DNA from: Bacteroidales bacterium
GTDB taxonomy: Bacteria > Bacteroidota > Bacteroidia > Bacteroidales > UBA3663
NCBI GenBank assembly: GCA_016293065.1
Contig: JAEDEY010000014.1
Coordinates: 1-34,840, forward strand
DNA length: 34,840 nucleotides
Direction: 5' to 3'
Position numbers and translations under genes: made by a program. Numbering within the stretch: position 1 is the stretch's first letter; each line of letters starts with the position of its first letter. Below, in pieces: positions 9,007 through 17,455 of the stretch. The notes below the pieces were generated by a model that was not told where the DNA came from, ran no database searches, and saw only the letters and a list, made by a program, of their open reading frames with translations.

Positions 9007-9684
9007 ATGAAACCCATTGCGCATATCCATACTGATTTCGGATCAAAGTTCGGTGTTCCCCGTCAGAGCGGCATTGTCGGCAAACTGGAGGGAAGGATTG
9101 TCATGGAACCCGAATATCGTGAACGTGAAGCCTTCCGTGGGCTCGACCAGTTCAGCCACATCTGGCTCATCTGGCATTTCTCTGAAATACAGAATACCAA
9201 ATGGTCGCCAACCGTGAGACCGCCAAAATTAGGAGGCAACCGCCGTGTCGGGGTGTTTGCCACACGCTCGCCTTTCCGCCCCAACAACATCGGACTATCG
9301 TCGGTGAAACTGCAGAGAATAGAATACGACACCGTCGATGGACCTGTCTTGTGGGTCGAGGGTGCCGACCTGATGGACAACACGCCAATATTCGACATCA
9401 AGCCATATCTCCCATTCACCGATTCGCATCCTGATGCAAGAGGTGGGTTTACCGAAGAGGTGCTTCAAACCGAAAAGAAGTTGGAGATTACAAATTCCGA
9501 AGTCCTTCATGGCATGATACCCAACGACAAGGTTGAGGTTCTGATAGAAGTGCTAAAAAACGATCCTCGTCCTCAATATCATTCAGACAAGGATCGTATT
9601 TATGGAATAGATTTCTGTGGTAAAGATATAAATTTCAGAGTAGAAGGAAATCAACTCACTATCATAGTGGTCAGTTCAGACTAA
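9007..9684 (+). CDS. trmO: tRNA (N6-threonylcarbamoyladenosine(37)-N6)-methyltransferase TrmO, 225 aa
   Basis: This is a TrmO/TsaA (UPF0066, YaeB) family protein. The family uses SAM to methylate t6A at position 37 of certain tRNAs. Visible family motifs are FGVPRQSG near the start, FRGLDQFSHIWLIWHF, RVGVFATRSPFRPNNIG, and the DIKPYLPFTDS segment, all in the expected order; the C-terminal extension (about residues 150-225) is also typical. The open frame begins with a TTG at 8974 directly after priA, but the ATG at 9007 (MKPIAHIHTDFG) matches the usual start. The 3' end overlaps the convergent Crp/Fnr gene by 4 bp with no room for a separate terminator. Confidence 0.92.
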   Translation: MKPIAHIHTDFGSKFGVPRQSGIVGKLEGRIVMEPEYREREAFRGLDQFSHIWLIWHFSEIQNTKWSPTVRPPKLGGNRRVGVFATRSPFRPNNIGLSSVKLQRIEYDTVDGPVLWVEGADLMDNTPIFDIKPYLPFTDSHPDARGGFTEEVLQTEKKLEITNSEVLHGMIPNDKVEVLIEVLKNDPRPQYHSDKDRIYGIDFCGKDINFRVEGNQLTIIVVSSD

Positions 9685-10373
9685 CCTGTAATGTTTATTC
9701 GTTTCAGTTTCTGCTTATCGAGAATCTTTATCCGACGACCATCAAGTTCGACGATGCCCTCGTCAGCAAAAGCTGCAAGGGTGCGGATGGCATTGCTGGT
9801 GTTCATATTTGAAAGTGAGGCCAGTTCATCGCGCGAAAGCTGAACATTGAGTGTGCGGTCGTCGCCCTCAAACCCATACTTATCAGACAGGAAGACCAAG
9901 CTATCGGCAATACGTCCACGGATATGTTTCTGTGTCAGATTGACCTGTCGCTGTTCGCTGTGGCCAAGGTCGATGGCTAAGGCACGGACGAAATACATTG
10001 CGAGAGCTGCATTGCGCTGGCAGATATTCTCTATCACCATCATAGGCACGCACGCCACATGAGTCTGCTCCATGGCTATTGCCACACTCGAATGAACCTC
10101 CCCAGCAAAGAAACTTCTATAGCCGAAAAATTCGCAAGGACGGAACATACGCACAATCTGAACGCGACCGCCAACACCAAACTTCTCAAGCTTGACACGT
10201 CCTCTGAGAACTACAATGAGATATGACGACTCGTCGTTGACATTGTAGATAAACTCACCACGGCGAAAGCCTTGATAGATTGCTCCTCGCAACAGCTCGT
10301 TCTGCTCATCGTCAGCAAGCAGTTCCCAGATTTCCTGAAGACCTTTTCGAAGGTCAACTTCTACTCTTACCAT
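9681..10373 (-). CDS. Crp/Fnr family transcriptional regulator, 230 aa
   Basis: An N-terminal cyclic-nucleotide-binding-like beta-roll (about residues 15-130, with FRRGEFIYNVNDESSYLIVVLRG shape and RPCEFFGYRSFF) is followed by a dimerisation helix and a C-terminal winged helix. The helix-turn-helix LSRDELASLSNMNTSNAIRTLAAFADEGIVE lies at about 175-205. The cAMP-contact signature (GExxxx...RSA) is not preserved, and there is no FNR-type cysteine cluster, so the ligand is unknown. It is the last gene of the lysC-lysA-DUF3078 series, 34 bp after DUF3078, and may be co-transcribed with it. I cannot tell from sequence whether it controls those genes. Confidence 0.9.
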   Translation of the reverse strand: MVRVEVDLRKGLQEIWELLADDEQNELLRGAIYQGFRRGEFIYNVNDESSYLIVVLRGRVKLEKFGVGGRVQIVRMFRPCEFFGYRSFFAGEVHSSVAIAMEQTHVACVPMMVIENICQRNAALAMYFVRALAIDLGHSEQRQVNLTQKHIRGRIADSLVFLSDKYGFEGDDRTLNVQLSRDELASLSNMNTSNAIRTLAAFADEGIVELDGRRIKILDKQKLKRINITG

Positions 10374-10407
10374 TTTGAAATAACGTGAAAATCAATTAAA
10401 CAAAAAG

Positions 10408-11880
10408 TTACCAAATGTAGTTGAAGCCGAAGGCCAGCATCTCCTTCATCTGTATCTTGTCATCAAGGCCATCGTCGAATCGAGGATAGAGATAGAGCGT
10501 GCATGTGAATCGTCGGCTGACGGCAAAACTGAATGTGTTTTCAAATTCTGCCTGAATATTCTTGTAGCTTGTAAAATAATATAGTCGTGATGTCCATGCT
10601 AAGTCCTTCGATATCTGCCATGTCAGAGCCGATGACACTGTCGAACCGAACTGATGGAGCGACTTCTTGCCTTCTTCAATGCCGAATGCTGTCGGATTGA
10701 CCTTTCCTGATCTTGCCACATACTTCAGATTATATGCGAGTGGGGCAAGAAGCAACGAATATTTCAATTTTGAGTCTTTGCTGTATTTATATTCCAAACC
10801 CACGCTGAGATTGACTTCGAGTGGGGCGAGCAGCGAAGACTTGGTTTCTTTGCTATTGGCACTATGGAAATCAAAGACTGGTGTCTTGGCATACAGCGAA
10901 GTAGAATAATACCAGCGTTTCCATGCCTGATAGCCATATTTGATATTGGCCGAGAACAGGTTATCGTTGACACGCAGCGGATTGACGGTGTCGGTCTTGG
11001 CATAGAGGGCACTCAGACGCAACTCGAGCAGTATGTCAAACGATGTCTTCTTATTCTCGTCGTAGGTGGTGAGCTCAAGTTTCTGAACTGTTGCCACTGT
11101 CATGTTATTGTCGCCTCCACGATACCAGTTGTCGGTAAGTGCTGTCTGCGACATCTGTATGTTGCTCGAACCTCGACGATGCCATACATCGGTCTTGATG
11201 TTCGACTGTATGCCTTCAATCTGTCCCAACGACTTGGCTCCTTCGGTGATAGCCACAGTCTTTCCCTCCAGACTCTTCTCGGTCGAGACCATCTCTCGGT
11301 CGAGTGTAGGAGGCAAGGCAATGCTGCCTCGAGTGTAGGTAAAACGCGACGGATGTCCCTTGACATACTGATAGATGGCTCGTTCCCTCACCGATTGCGA
11401 CTCGGCCATGGCTCGGTATGCAGCATCGGCTGACGTCATGTAGTCCCATCGTTCGTGCGAGAAGTCGTTGGCTTTGTCAATGATCGACTCTATGGTGTCG
11501 CTTGGCACGATGCCCGTGTTGAATAGAGGCAGTCGATAATCAATCTGACCAAGAAATGCGCTTTCGTCATAAGGAGTCATCCTTGTAAGATCCTTGATAG
11601 AGTCCGACGACTGTTTCACTGGGCTATATCTGAAAGGACGCTTTGTCTTGTCAAGCAATGTGTCTGCCTTAGCATTCTCGTATGCCTTGTCCGACAAGAC
11701 CTTGAACGGATAGGCCTTTCGCCATGACCGCACCAAAGTCTTGTGGGCATATTCGGTCGAATAGTTGGCAAACGATTCTTCCGACCGCATTATCGTATCA
11801 TTATAGGAAACATTTAATGTGTCCTGACCGAAGGCAGGACAAACCAATGTCAAGAATATGATAAGAATACTAAAACGCAT
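10408..11880 (-). CDS. DUF3078 family outer-membrane protein, 490 aa
   Basis: A cleavable signal peptide is visible (MRFSILIIFLTLVCPAFGQ, residues 1-19). The C-terminal two thirds alternate polar and aromatic residues in short segments typical of a beta-barrel, including WHRRGSSNIQMSQTALTDNWYRGGDN, a pattern I associate with DUF3078. The protein ends in an aromatic residue (FGFNYIW), as barrel substrates of the BAM machine usually do. It should therefore sit in the outer membrane. Function is unknown for the family. The gene lies 21 bp after lysA and 34 bp before the Crp/Fnr gene, in an apparent operon with diaminopimelate/lysine genes. The pairing may reflect cell-envelope needs, since diaminopimelate goes to peptidoglycan, but that is inference. 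Confidence 0.85.
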   Translation of the reverse strand: MRFSILIIFLTLVCPAFGQDTLNVSYNDTIMRSEESFANYSTEYAHKTLVRSWRKAYPFKVLSDKAYENAKADTLLDKTKRPFRYSPVKQSSDSIKDLTRMTPYDESAFLGQIDYRLPLFNTGIVPSDTIESIIDKANDFSHERWDYMTSADAAYRAMAESQSVRERAIYQYVKGHPSRFTYTRGSIALPPTLDREMVSTEKSLEGKTVAITEGAKSLGQIEGIQSNIKTDVWHRRGSSNIQMSQTALTDNWYRGGDNNMTVATVQKLELTTYDENKKTSFDILLELRLSALYAKTDTVNPLRVNDNLFSANIKYGYQAWKRWYYSTSLYAKTPVFDFHSANSKETKSSLLAPLEVNLSVGLEYKYSKDSKLKYSLLLAPLAYNLKYVARSGKVNPTAFGIEEGKKSLHQFGSTVSSALTWQISKDLAWTSRLYYFTSYKNIQAEFENTFSFAVSRRFTCTLYLYPRFDDGLDDKIQMKEMLAFGFNYIW

Positions 11881-11901
11881 TATTACTGCTTATGTAGTTT
11901 A

Positions 11902-13047
11902 TTAAAGTACTAATGATGCTGGAATCTTGCGGCAGTTGTAGTTGCTTGCCATGATCTGACCATAAGCACCAGCACTGCGCAATGCTACAAGGTCACCACG
12001 ATGTGTCAGCGGAAGCACTTCGTCGGTTCCGAAGCAATCGCTCGATTCACAGATTGGGCCAACCACATCGTAGGTCTCGGTCTCGGTCTCGGCCGATGTG
12101 ATGTTCTCAATATTGTGATGTGCCCCATAGAGTGCAGGACGTATCAAGTCGCTCATGCCTGCATCGAGAATGACAAACTTCTTGTTCAGGCCATTCTTGA
12201 CATACAGCACCCTTGAGATAAGCGAACCACACTGACACACCACAGCACGACCCAGCTCGAAATGAAGCTCTTGTCCTGGACGCAGCTTGATATTTTTGTT
12301 GTAAGTGGCAAAGAATGTCGCGAAGTCCGGAATCGGATTCTTGTCGGGATTGACATAGTCAACACCAAGTCCGCCACCTACGTTGATGGTCTTCAGGGCA
12401 ATGCCACGAGCCTCGAATTTGTCCTGAAGGTCGTTGATGCGCGAACACAGCATAGCGAAAGGCTCGAATTCGAGCAACTGGCTGCCAATATGGAAGTGCA
12501 ATCCAATGAAATTGATATTCTTCAAAGCAAGAGCCTTGTCAACCACTTCATCGAGCATCTCCATCGAGATACCAAACTTATTCTCGCTCAGGCCTGTTGT
12601 GATATACTTGTGTGTGTGGGCATCAACATTCGGATTGACACGCAAGGCTACATTGGCAATCTTGCCTTTTGCCCTTGCCAACGAGTCTATTACTTCGAGT
12701 TCGGGTTCAGACTCCACATTGAAACATGCGATATTGGCATCGAGCGCAAGCTCAATTTCCCAATCAGCCTTTCCAACACCTGCAAACACGATCTTCGAAG
12801 GGGCGAAACCCGACATCAGGCAACGCTCTACCTCACCGCCACTCACACAGTCACAACCCAAGCCTTTGCCATTGATGATGCCAAGAACCGTAGGATCGAC
12901 ATTGGCCTTCACTGCATAATGCACTTTGTAGCCCTCATACTTTCCTGCCTCGGCATTGATTGTATCAAGTGTCTGCTCAAGGAGCGACTTGTCATAATAG
13001 TAGAATGGAGTATGAATCTGACTAAACTTTTCAGTAGGGAAAATCAT
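11902..13047 (-). CDS. lysA: Diaminopimelate decarboxylase, 381 aa
   Basis: This PLP enzyme decarboxylates meso-diaminopimelate to L-lysine, the last step of lysine synthesis. It is a fold-type III alanine-racemase-like barrel plus C-terminal beta domain. The PLP-binding lysine is K48 in YAVKANVD. Other family landmarks are GCDCVSGGE, the HFHIGSQL histidine, the phosphate-binding GGGLGVDY, LDAGMSDLIRPALYGA, and the active-site Cys in PICESSDCFG from the partner subunit. At 381 residues it is slightly shorter than the E. coli enzyme but within the family range. It follows lysC by 28 bp on the same strand, so both ends of the lysine pathway share a transcript. Confidence 0.96.
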   Translation of the reverse strand: MIFPTEKFSQIHTPFYYYDKSLLEQTLDTINAEAGKYEGYKVHYAVKANVDPTVLGIINGKGLGCDCVSGGEVERCLMSGFAPSKIVFAGVGKADWEIELALDANIACFNVESEPELEVIDSLARAKGKIANVALRVNPNVDAHTHKYITTGLSENKFGISMEMLDEVVDKALALKNINFIGLHFHIGSQLLEFEPFAMLCSRINDLQDKFEARGIALKTINVGGGLGVDYVNPDKNPIPDFATFFATYNKNIKLRPGQELHFELGRAVVCQCGSLISRVLYVKNGLNKKFVILDAGMSDLIRPALYGAHHNIENITSAETETETYDVVGPICESSDCFGTDEVLPLTHRGDLVALRSAGAYGQIMASNYNCRKIPASLVL

Positions 13048-13075
13048 AACACAATACCTTAATTAATATAAAAAA

Positions 13076-14392
13076 TCAACTGAAAAGTTTCGCACTCAGA
13101 GCCTTCAATGCACGGATCTTGTCTTCGGCCTTAACCAGGATAGAGATGTTGTAGTTGCTGCCGCCATAAGAAATCATACGCACTGGCACGTCCTCAAGTG
13201 CCTCAACGACGCGACTCTCGAAACCCACATTGTCCCAAGCCATGTCGCCTACTACTGCTATGATGACCATGTCGCGATCGATCACTACCGTACCAAACTT
13301 CTTGAGCTCGGTCACGATATCGTCAAGACGCTTCGGATTGTCGATGGTAAGGCTGACTCCTACCTCACTTGTGGTCACGAGATCGACAGATGTCTTGTAG
13401 CGCTCAAACACCTCGAACACCTGGCTCATGAAGCCATAGGCCATAAGCATTCGGCTCGACTTGATGCGGATGCTGGTGATGCCATCCTTGGCAGCAACGG
13501 CCTTGATCTTGTCCTGCTCAGACACTGTGCTGATCATCGTACCAGGAGCTTCAGGCTGCAAGGTATTGAGCAGACGAACAGGAATATTGTACATACGGGC
13601 AGGAGTGACACATGTAGGGTGAAGTATCTTGGCTCCGAAGTATGCAAGCTCGGCAGCCTCGTCAAAGTTGAGGTTGCGCACTGGCTGTGTGCCCTCGACA
13701 AAACGTGGGTCGTTGTTGTGCATACCGTCAATATCTGTCCAGATCTGAATCTCTTCAGCACGTATTGCTGCACCTATGATGCTTGCGCTGTAGTCGCTGC
13801 CGCCACGCTGCAGATTGTCAATCTCGCCATAGGCATTGCGGCAGATGAAGCCCTGAGTCACATAGATCTGAGCATCCGGATTGACAGAAATCTGCTGCTT
13901 GAGGTGCTGTTCGATATACTTGAAGTCTGGTTCAGCATTCTTGTCGATGCGCATATATTCGAGGGCTGGAACAAAAGCCACATTGATGCCCTGCTCCTGA
14001 AGGTAGAGGTTCATGAGATTGGTACTCATCAGCTCGCCCTGAGCTACGATGCAACGCTCTTCGAAAATAGTGAAGGCACGATTGCCAAACGAACGGACAT
14101 AGTCAAATATTTCGCGAATCACATCTTTTGCCTTCTGCTTGAACGAGTCCTGAGTATAGAGCTCGTCGATGGTTTCGGCATATTTCTGTTCGAGACGATT
14201 CACCATATCAGCAGCACCCACTGGGTTCTGCTGGCGATAATAGCCTGAAATCTCGAGAAGAGAATTGGTTGTACCAGACATGGCCGAGAGAACAACAATC
14301 TTCTGTTGACCATCGGCGAGAATGAGATTAGCAACATTCTTGATGCGCTGTGCAGAGCCTACCGAAGTACCTCCGAATTTTAGAACTTTCAT
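13076..14392 (-). CDS. lysC: Aspartate kinase, 438 aa
   Basis: Aspartate kinase phosphorylates L-aspartate in the first step to lysine, diaminopimelate, threonine and methionine. The N-terminal amino-acid kinase domain starts with KFGGTSVGSAQRI and has the family's VVLSAMSGTTNSLLE, TQGFICRNAYGEIDNLQRGGSDYSA and WTDIDGMHNNDPR segments. Two C-terminal ACT domains (from about residue 300; TSVDLVTTSEVGVSLTID and NYNISILV) imply feedback control by amino acids. There is no homoserine dehydrogenase domain, so it is monofunctional. It is the first gene of the lysC-lysA-DUF3078-crp-like unit and has a good promoter upstream. Confidence 0.96.
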   Translation of the reverse strand: MKVLKFGGTSVGSAQRIKNVANLILADGQQKIVVLSAMSGTTNSLLEISGYYRQQNPVGAADMVNRLEQKYAETIDELYTQDSFKQKAKDVIREIFDYVRSFGNRAFTIFEERCIVAQGELMSTNLMNLYLQEQGINVAFVPALEYMRIDKNAEPDFKYIEQHLKQQISVNPDAQIYVTQGFICRNAYGEIDNLQRGGSDYSASIIGAAIRAEEIQIWTDIDGMHNNDPRFVEGTQPVRNLNFDEAAELAYFGAKILHPTCVTPARMYNIPVRLLNTLQPEAPGTMISTVSEQDKIKAVAAKDGITSIRIKSSRMLMAYGFMSQVFEVFERYKTSVDLVTTSEVGVSLTIDNPKRLDDIVTELKKFGTVVIDRDMVIIAVVGDMAWDNVGFESRVVEALEDVPVRMISYGGSNYNISILVKAEDKIRALKALSAKLFS

Positions 14393-14431
14393 TTTTATTA
14401 TAGAGATTAATTATTTGCCTGAAAAGATGTG

Positions 14432-14463
14432 CAAATATATAAAACATATTTAATTCGACCAAA
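14432..14463 (-). promoter_or_regulatory. Bacteroidetes-type promoter for lysC-lysA
   Basis: On the minus strand TTTG (14463-14460) is followed after 20 bp by TATATTTG (14439-14432). The predicted transcript starts near 14425, giving a leader of about 30 nt before lysC. This is too short for a lysine riboswitch, and none is visible in the 156-bp gap. Confidence 0.75.
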
Positions 14464-14548
14464 TAATTTGGCACGATTTTGAACAAAGAGTCAGCTTAAG
14501 GAAACTTTTCGCGACATATTGCCAACAAAATTTCGCAATAATTGAAGC

Positions 14549-15967
14549 TTATTCTGCCATGTCGTCGCTCATGTTGACCAAATACAACGTATGTCTCGCA
14601 CGGGTGAAAGCCGTGTACATCCAGCGATAGAAATCTATTCCTAAGTGCTCGGGATTGATATAGCCAAGGTCGAGATATACATCTTCCCATTGCCCGCCTT
14701 GCGACTTATGGCATGTCACGCAATAGCCATATTTTATCTGCAAGGCATTGAAATGCCTATCCTCCTTTACTGCCTTGATGCGGTCTCTCTGATTAGGTAT
14801 GCCGGCATAATCCGCCATCACATTGGCAAAGAGTTGCTGTTGGCTTTCGACGGTCAGCGAAGGGCCGTCAGACATGAGTGTGTCGAGCAAGACTACAGCG
14901 TCGGTTTCAATCTCATAATCAAGCAATTCGATTTCTACTTCCGCAAACCTGAATCCATACTTCACGTATGGTTCGCAGGCTCGTCTCACCACCACCATAT
15001 CGCCATTGGCTATGAACGGCAGATTGTCGAATTGCCGCCCCCAGTAATAGTTGTTTTTGACAACCAGCAAACGGTCCCCTGTGCACAGCTCTTCTTCTCG
15101 CTCCAAGATCTGATTCCTCACTCCCATATTGAACATATTGGCTCGCTTGTTGCTGCGTGTCACGATGATGGTCTCGTCGAGCCCCTGACGGTAATAACTC
15201 GACGACAAAGCCTCAAGCATTTCATAGCCATCGACACGTTTCACGTCGGGATAGTCCTTCAGCATAAGACGGGGCAGTTGGTCGGTCTGTCCACGCGAAA
15301 GCATATCTCGCAACATCGTGGCATTGTCAAGAATACCCGAGTCGAGCTGCTGTCGTGCCACTTCTGTCAGCGTGGTTGTCATGACCTCCAGCCCATAGGC
15401 TTGCAATACATCTGGCTCAAGTGCCGGACTGCGTTTCTGTCCCACCGGTGGCAACTGGGCCGTATCGCCCACAAGCATCAGCCTGCATTCGATACCACTA
15501 TATACATATTCGATCAGGTCGTCGAGCAGATTGCCGGTGCCAAAAGGAGAACTGTCGTTGAGCGTCGAGATCATCGATGCCTCGTCACATATAAACAATG
15601 TACCCGTCTGTCGGTTGTCGGTCAACTGAAACCCCTCGAAATCTACATTGAATTTCTGCTGACGATATATGGTCTTGTGTATGGTCATCGCCGTGCGGTC
15701 GGACATGAGCGAGAAGACCTTTGCAGCCCTACCCGTTGGTGCCATCAGGACAGTACGCCGATTCAATTCTTTCAAGGTCTTGACCAACGCTCCGACAAGA
15801 CTTGTCTTACCTGTACCAGCATAGCCTTTCAGGACAAAAACCCTGTCGCCCGCATAAGGCTCCAAGATAAAACGCGACATCAAGTTGAGAGCATTTTTTT
15901 GCGAACTATTGGGTATAAACGGCAAGTTTTGCTCTATTTTTTCCCTAAAAACATCAAATATCGTCAT
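14549..15967 (-). CDS. RecD/Dda-like superfamily 1 DNA helicase, 472 aa
   Basis: This is a 5'-3' type SF1B helicase related to Dda, Pif1 and the RecD2 helicase core. It has Walker A GYAGTGKTS at 48-56, motif Ia (VLMAPTGRAAK), Walker B with DEAS at 128-131 (LFICDEASMIS), motif III (LMLVGDTAQLPPVG), a variable beta insertion after motif IV (ICTGDRLLVVKNNYYW-like region with LPFIANGDMVVV), and a C-terminal UvrD_C_2 motif (VTCHKSQGGQWEDVYLDLG; YTAFTRARHTLYLV). The length fits the stand-alone helicases common in Bacteroidetes. It is likely a DNA repair or replication accessory enzyme; the specific process is not evident. It is a single-gene unit separated from lysC by a 156-bp gap holding the lysC promoter. 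Confidence 0.9.
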   Translation of the reverse strand: MTIFDVFREKIEQNLPFIPNSSQKNALNLMSRFILEPYAGDRVFVLKGYAGTGKTSLVGALVKTLKELNRRTVLMAPTGRAAKVFSLMSDRTAMTIHKTIYRQQKFNVDFEGFQLTDNRQTGTLFICDEASMISTLNDSSPFGTGNLLDDLIEYVYSGIECRLMLVGDTAQLPPVGQKRSPALEPDVLQAYGLEVMTTTLTEVARQQLDSGILDNATMLRDMLSRGQTDQLPRLMLKDYPDVKRVDGYEMLEALSSSYYRQGLDETIIVTRSNKRANMFNMGVRNQILEREEELCTGDRLLVVKNNYYWGRQFDNLPFIANGDMVVVRRACEPYVKYGFRFAEVEIELLDYEIETDAVVLLDTLMSDGPSLTVESQQQLFANVMADYAGIPNQRDRIKAVKEDRHFNALQIKYGYCVTCHKSQGGQWEDVYLDLGYINPEHLGIDFYRWMYTAFTRARHTLYLVNMSDDMAE

Positions 15968-15986
15968 TATTTGTTAATTTTTTGCA

Positions 15987-15994
15987 CAAAGATA
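15987..15994 (-). promoter_or_regulatory. Probable -7 element for the helicase gene
   Basis: TATCTTTG on the minus strand matches the -7 consensus 20 bp before the helicase ATG. A TTTG at the right distance is not obvious, so only half of the promoter is supported. Confidence 0.5.
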
Positions 15995-16016
15995 CGCATT
16001 TTTAGAAATTGTTCAG

Positions 16017-16024
16017 TATATTTG
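16017..16024 (+). promoter_or_regulatory. Probable -7 element for the gene at 16070
   Basis: TATATTTG on the plus strand lies 45 bp before the ATG at 16070. No good -33 element is visible. It lies divergently to the helicase -7 element, about 22 bp away, so the two promoters share upstream DNA. Confidence 0.5.
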
Positions 16025-16069
16025 CAAGCAGAAAAATCAAAATTTAACGAAATAAATCAAAAAAGCATC

Positions 16070-16771
16070 ATGAAATCCTTACTTAACATTATCCTTGTAT
16101 GTGCAGCTGGTCTCTTGGCCTATATGTGCTATGAGAGCATTCAGATTCCTATTCAGTTCAACAAGGAAGCAGCTAATCGAGAAGCAGTGATTATCCAGCG
16201 TCTTAAAGACATTCGCACTCTTCAGGAGAATCACCGAGACAAGTATCAGACTTATTGCTCTTCTTGGGCTGAACTCAAAAACTTTGCAAAGAACGACTCA
16301 GTGCCTATCGTAATCAAGGTTGGTTCGCTGACCGATGCTCAGCTCGCCGATGGCCTTAACGAGCAGAAGGCATGGCAGTATCTCTGCGACCCAAAGAAGT
16401 ATAAGAAGGAGATTGAGAAATTCAACCTCAGCAAGGAGGCTTTCAGCCGTGACACTATGTATGTAAACGTGCTCCAGAAGGACTCTGCTATCGCTTCTCG
16501 CAAGGACTTCGACATCAATACTATCGAAATCGTTCCTTTCACTGAGAATGGCACCGATACATTCAACCTCGCTGTTGGTAGCGTAACTACAGCTTCTGGT
16601 TACTCAATGGCTCTCTTCGAGGCAAGTGTCGAGTATGCAAAGTATCTGTGGGATCTCAACGAGCAGGAACTTGCTAACAAGATTGACGACAAGAATCAGC
16701 AGGAGAAGTTCCCTGGTCTTAAGGTTGGCGATGCAACTCAGGCTAACAACAACGCCGGCAACTGGGAATAA
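16070..16771 (+). CDS. Conserved Bacteroidetes membrane-anchored protein, 233 aa
   Basis: Function is unknown. An N-terminal hydrophobic helix (about residues 4-21) would anchor it in the inner membrane. It is followed by a charged amphipathic helix (about 30-60; NREAVIIQRLKDIRTLQENH) and then a soluble domain. The helix plus RTLQENHRDKYQTYCSSWAELKNF recalls the beginning of pilin/pseudopilin-like proteins, but no prepilin peptidase site is visible. The C-terminus ends GLKVGDATQANNNAGNWE, which I recall as strongly conserved in Bacteroidetes homologues. The frame is open far upstream through DNA antisense to the helicase gene, but the ATG at 16070, just after a -7 element, is the credible start. 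Codon choice looks like that of well-expressed genes (AAG, GCT, CGT, CTC favoured). It precedes DUF3822, rsmD and trmD. Confidence 0.85.
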   Translation: MKSLLNIILVCAAGLLAYMCYESIQIPIQFNKEAANREAVIIQRLKDIRTLQENHRDKYQTYCSSWAELKNFAKNDSVPIVIKVGSLTDAQLADGLNEQKAWQYLCDPKKYKKEIEKFNLSKEAFSRDTMYVNVLQKDSAIASRKDFDINTIEIVPFTENGTDTFNLAVGSVTTASGYSMALFEASVEYAKYLWDLNEQELANKIDDKNQQEKFPGLKVGDATQANNNAGNWE

Positions 16772-16783
16772 TTGAACAGTCTG

Positions 16784-17455
16784 ATGAATTCGTTTCATAA
16801 ATCATCCATCCGGCTTATGCCGGGTGGATTTTGTATTTCTAATGGTCAATTCATAAACATCGCCCCAGGTGCCGACTTCGAAAAGCGACTCGAAGACGCC
16901 ATCATCGACCAGCAACCGGCTATCGGAGAACACGATCTGCATTGCTATGTCGAGACTTCGCGATTGTCTGTCTCTCCCTTGGCAGAATGTGACGAGGAAA
17001 CAGCCGAAGCGATGTATAGACTCACTCTCCGCAGCAAAGATGCCGAAGAGGTCATAATCCACGAGACAAGTGCCTGCCAGAGCCTGCGAGTCAGTTTCGG
17101 CATCGACAAGGATTTGCACAATTTCCTGATGCGCACCTTCCAGTATGTCGTCTTCCACCACCCCATCGTCGGCATCATCGACATGGAAGCAGAACGTCAG
17201 CACTCTGGCGACGATTGGATGACGGTCTATGCCACTCATGGCACATTGTCGATCGTGGCTTATCGCAACCAGAAACTGCAGCTTGCCAACTGCATCGAGA
17301 CCATGGTTGCCCATAACCGCGCCTATCATGTGCTCAACACTTGGACAAGGCTCGGTTATGATGTACTAAACGACACATTATATATAATAGGTGACGAGCA
17401 GGAGATTCTCAAACTCAAACATGCCGTCTCACCGTTTATCAAGTTATGCGAATAA
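16784..17455 (+). CDS. DUF3822 family protein, 223 aa
   Basis: This belongs to a family of unknown function found in Bacteroidetes, usually next to rsmD as here. The recognisable start is SIRLMPGGFCISNG, comparable to the family's SIRLSpDGFSF. The fold is thought to be actin/ASKHA-like, from my memory of structural annotations, which I cannot check. The segment FGIDKDLHNFLMRTFQYVVFHHPI and the C-terminal NTWTRLGYDVLNDTLYIIGD are typical. An in-frame TTG at 16772 is an alternative start; the ATG at 16784 lies 12 bp after the previous stop. A strong hairpin at 16804-16829 lies inside the first 16 codons. The 3' end overlaps rsmD by 10 bp, suggesting coupled translation. Confidence 0.85.
   Translation: MNSFHKSSIRLMPGGFCISNGQFINIAPGADFEKRLEDAIIDQQPAIGEHDLHCYVETSRLSVSPLAECDEETAEAMYRLTLRSKDAEEVIIHETSACQSLRVSFGIDKDLHNFLMRTFQYVVFHHPIVGIIDMEAERQHSGDDWMTVYATHGTLSIVAYRNQKLQLANCIETMVAHNRAYHVLNTWTRLGYDVLNDTLYIIGDEQEILKLKHAVSPFIKLCE
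16804..16832 (+). terminator. GC-rich hairpin with short T tract inside the DUF3822 5' end
   Basis: An 11-bp stem, ATCCATCCGGC (16804-16814) with GCCGGGTGGAT (16819-16829) and one G-U pair, closes on a TTAT loop and is followed by TTTTG. It lies 32 bp after the stop codon of the gene at 16070, where an intrinsic terminator of that gene would be expected, but it is inside the DUF3822 reading frame. It could reduce readthrough into DUF3822-rsmD-trmD. The T tract is short, so termination efficiency is uncertain. Confidence 0.55.

Noticed and set aside
14393..14548. Lysine riboswitch before lysC
   Set aside because: The leader from the promoter is only about 30 nt and has no suitable structure.
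14645..16069. About 475-codon open stretch in frame upstream of the gene at 16070, antisense to the helicase gene
   Set aside because: It is rich in His, Cys, Arg and Ile, resembles no family, and crosses the helicase promoter region. The helicase gene on the other strand has full motifs. The real start is the ATG at 16070.
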